NCBI GenBank assembly: GCA_016195205.1
Contig: JACQAB010000153.1
Coordinates: forward strand, 1-6,347
DNA: 6,347 nucleotides
Direction of reading: 5' to 3'
DNA from: Pseudomonadota bacterium
GTDB lineage: Bacteria > Pseudomonadota > Alphaproteobacteria > UBA9219 > RGZA01
Under the pieces are notes generated by a model. That model saw only the letters and a program-made list of their open reading frames with translations. It ran no database searches and was not told where the DNA came from. Positions 5,226 through 6,347 of this stretch are shown piece after piece. Made by a program: the position numbers and the translations under genes. Within the stretch, counting starts at the first letter, position 1. The number at the start of each line of letters is the position of its first letter.

Positions 5226-5463
5226 GCAGCACCGCCGACAGCAGCGATCCGGCGATCAGCCCGCCAAACAGCGCGCCGTTGCCGTCATGGTCCCGGTGCC
5301 AGCTTCCGCCATGCCAGTTTCCACCGTGATTCCAGTTACCGCCATGGTTCCAATTGCCGTGGCTGCCGCCATGGTGCCAGGGCTCCGCCTGCGCTGAAGC
5401 CAGAGGCGCCGTGGCCAGGGTGGCTACCGTGGCCAGGGCCAGAAGGGTTTTGCCGAGTTTCAT
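5116..5463 (-). CDS. His/Asn/Gly- and Tyr/Pro-rich exported protein (115 aa)
   Basis: A signal peptide is evident (MKLGKTLLALATVATLATAPLASAQA, here split as 1-13 and 14-26) with likely cleavage after A26. The mature chain has three parts: a His/Asn/Trp/Gly repeat region (about 27-61, with GNWNHGG units), a short glycine-containing hydrophobic segment (ALFGGLIAGSLLSAVLL, 64-80) that could insert in a membrane, and a Tyr/Pro tail (YYYPPTYYEYPVYYAPPP and onward). Similar layouts occur in small proteobacterial envelope proteins of unknown role; a metal-binding role for the His part is only a guess. The start at 5463 is preferred for GGAGAGAG just upstream; an in-frame ATG at 5496 would add 11 residues. 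The last codons (RPHR and stop) lie inside pit sequence that encodes a conserved transporter motif, so the present stop may be borrowed and the native C-terminus lost. Confidence 0.8.
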   Translation of the reverse strand: MKLGKTLLALATVATLATAPLASAQAEPWHHGGSHGNWNHGGNWNHGGNWHGGSWHRDHDGNGALFGGLIAGSLLSAVLLSRPSYYYPPTYYEYPVYYAPPPVYYYPPPPPRPHR

Positions 5464-5481
5464 ATCTCTCTCCATGGGTTT

Positions 5482-5496
5482 GGGGAAATGTTTCAT
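5482..5496 (-). repeat. 15-base exact repeat of the lipoprotein gene start
   Basis: GGGGAAATGTTTCAT occurs here and at 1764-1778, in the same orientation. At 1764-1778 its minus strand is the start of the lipoprotein gene (M-K-H-F-P). Here it lies 19 bases upstream of the chosen start of the 115-aa gene and encodes the same MKHFP in the same frame as that gene. A chance 15-base match in a window this size is unlikely (expected roughly 0.02-0.04). Confidence 0.6.
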
Positions 5497-5542
5497 TTCT
5501 CAGCCTGACTTTACTACGCGCGGCATAAGCGGGCTATTCAAC

Positions 5543-5567
5543 AAAAAAGGAATCCGGCGCGGATTCC
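5543..5567 (-). terminator. Intrinsic terminator of the methyltransferase unit
   Basis: On the minus strand GGAATCC, loop GCGCC and GGATTCC form a perfect seven-base stem (5567-5549), followed at once by six T (5548-5543). It lies about 125 bases after the ogt stop and about 80 bases before the start of the 115-aa gene, so it separates the two minus-strand units. Any promoter of the 115-aa gene must lie between about 5464 and 5545. Confidence 0.85.
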
Positions 5568-5662
5568 CGCGGAAACCTCATGGGGGCCGCCCTAAAGCCA
5601 TCTTAAAGAAAACAGAATTGAAAACCGTCAGCCGCAGGCGCGTTTTTGAGTTTTGATTGGCC

Positions 5663-5719
5663 GAGCAGATTCACGCGATCAAACCCGCCCAGTCATTCCG
5701 CTTTGATCGCGATCTGCTC
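5663..5719. repeat. Inverted repeat, 18-bp arms, spanning the ogt stop codon
   Basis: The right arm TTTGATCGCGATCTGCTC (5702-5719) is fully complementary to the left arm at 5663-5683, apart from three extra bases (TCA, 5671-5673) in the left arm. The loop is 18 bases (5684-5701) and contains the ogt stop codon. The right arm encodes the last residues of the methyltransferase (EQIAIK). Neither side has a T run directly after it, so it is not a normal intrinsic terminator; it could be a 3'-end-stabilising hairpin or the product of an inverted duplication. Confidence 0.85.
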
Positions 5720-6193
5720 TAGCTTCAGCAGCTTGCGCTTTTTATCCAGGCCGCCGGTGAAGCCGCCCATGCCGCCATCGGCGGCAATGACGCGATGGCA
5801 GGGCACGATGATGCAAATGGGATTGCGTCCGTTGGCGTTGCCCACGGCGCGCGCCGCTTTGTGCTCGCCGATTTTCCGGGCGAGGCCACGGTACGACAGC
5901 GTTTCGCCGAAGGAAATCCGCGTCAGGCCTTTCCATACTTTTTTCTGGAAATCCGTGCCCTCGAACCGGAAAGGAATGGAAAAGCGCGCGCGTTTGCCGG
6001 CGAAATATTCTTTCAATTGCGCGGCGGCCTTGCGCAGCACCGGGTTTTCGCCTGGCGTGAACGGCTTGCCCTGGAAACTGGTTTTCATTTTACCATCGTT
6101 GAAAAAGCAGCCCACCAGATGGTGCCGGTCGGCGACCAGGTAAAGCTTTCCCACGGGCGAGGAAACGGTTTTCAGCTGATAGGCGGTAGGCAT
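5693..6193 (-). CDS. ogt: Methylated-DNA--protein-cysteine methyltransferase (O6-alkylguanine repair)
   Basis: This suicide repair protein moves the alkyl group from O6-alkylguanine (or O4-alkylthymine) in DNA onto its own cysteine. At 166 residues it has the usual Ogt size, with no Ada-type N-terminal regulator domain. The active site PCHRV is at 131-135, with Cys132 the acceptor, His133 the relay and Glu159 (KLEQ) the expected third member. Other family positions are FQKKVWKGLTRISFGETLSY (82-101) with Tyr101, the DNA-binding helix with Arg116 (ARAVGNANGRNP), and the G-rich GGMGGFTGGLDKK loop (140-152). The protein appears complete and active. The ATG at 6193 has AGGGGGA (6207-6201) seven bases upstream. 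It follows the partial upstream gene by 31 bases on the same strand, so the two are probably co-transcribed. Its 3' end carries the long inverted repeat, and the terminator at 5543-5567 probably ends the transcript. Confidence 0.97.
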   Translation of the reverse strand: MPTAYQLKTVSSPVGKLYLVADRHHLVGCFFNDGKMKTSFQGKPFTPGENPVLRKAAAQLKEYFAGKRARFSIPFRFEGTDFQKKVWKGLTRISFGETLSYRGLARKIGEHKAARAVGNANGRNPICIIVPCHRVIAADGGMGGFTGGLDKKRKLLKLEQIAIKAE

Positions 6194-6224
6194 AGGCGAA
6201 TCCCCCTGGTTTTTTGAAAAGGTA

Positions 6225-6347
6225 TTACTTCCCGCCGGAAAGATTAAGCGGAATCTTGAGGTAGGAAATGTCGTTGGCTTCGGGCGCAGGCAGCCGCCCC
6301 GCGCGCAGATTCACCTGCAGGGCCGGATAAAGCAATTTGGGCACGGA
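6225..6347 (-). CDS. C-terminal 40 residues of an unrecognised protein (5' end outside window)
   Basis: A minus-strand frame is open from the window edge to a TAA at 6225-6227 and is too short for a standard ORF list. The visible residues read SVPKLLYPALQVNLRAGRLP and then APEANDISYLKIPLNLSGGK. The composition is protein-like, with alternating hydrophobic stretches, and no other frame here is as convincing. I cannot assign a family from this part. It lies 31 bases upstream of ogt on the same strand with no terminator between, suggesting one operon. Confidence 0.6.
   Translation of the reverse strand, partial: SVPKLLYPALQVNLRAGRLPAPEANDISYLKIPLNLSGGK

Noticed and set aside
5098..5397. Other plus frame after the pit motif as a frameshifted pit C-terminus
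   Set aside because: It reads RWGRVIDRVF..., loosely like the expected RWG...W helix, but it is explained as antisense of the Tyr/Pro repeat codons and continues into clear shadow sequence.
5663..5719. Integron attC site or IS end
   Set aside because: There is no GTTRRRY/RYYYAAC core, no transposase or integrase gene, and no visible target duplication.
5795..6217. Plus-strand open frame opposite ogt
   Set aside because: It is a shadow of the methyltransferase gene, whose active-site motif PCHRV is unambiguous.

Overview
The window looks like ordinary chromosomal DNA from a GC-rich alphaproteobacterium. The best evidence is the short, one-domain QueF, whose sequence closely matches my memory of alphaproteobacterial QueF. 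A candidate CtrA box (TTAA-N7-TTAA) and the compact Pit transporter paired with a DUF47 protein agree with this. I see no rRNA, tRNA, CRISPR array, insertion sequence or phage gene. The genus cannot be named from the sequence.

Layout: (1) The 5' edge cuts into a plus-strand EAL-domain c-di-GMP phosphodiesterase with all catalytic residues present. It converges on an unrecognised 176-aa minus-strand gene, which has a plausible CtrA-type promoter upstream. (2) A GC-rich hairpin with a T tract separates that gene from a small lysine-rich lipoprotein gene on the minus strand. The lipoprotein shares a 220-bp divergent promoter region with a small serine/proline-rich exported protein on the plus strand. 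(3) queF (queuosine biosynthesis) follows on the plus strand. (4) A tight plus-strand operon comes next: a putative outer-membrane beta-barrel protein, a DUF47 (PhoU-like) protein and a PiT phosphate transporter, both junctions overlapping as ATGA. The set fits phosphate passage across the outer and inner membranes with a cytoplasmic regulator. (5) The 3' end of pit runs into the 3' end of a convergent minus-strand gene for a His/Asn/Gly- and Tyr/Pro-rich exported protein. (6) A minus-strand unit follows: the last 40 codons of an unknown gene, then an O6-methylguanine-DNA methyltransferase gene that ends in a long inverted repeat and, further on, an intrinsic terminator.

The most unusual point is the pit end. 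The PiT protein is normal up to its second signature region (STTHVITGAITGVG), then switches to a hydrophilic tail read from the antisense of the neighbouring gene, so the expected last membrane helix is absent. This looks like a deletion (or an assembly misjoin) that fused the 3' ends of two convergent genes. Other points worth a look are the CtrA-type promoter, the 18-bp-arm inverted repeat across the methyltransferase stop codon, a 15-bp exact repeat at or near the starts of two small exported-protein genes, and a dyad inside the promoter of the 84-aa gene. I found no clear undescribed multi-gene system.
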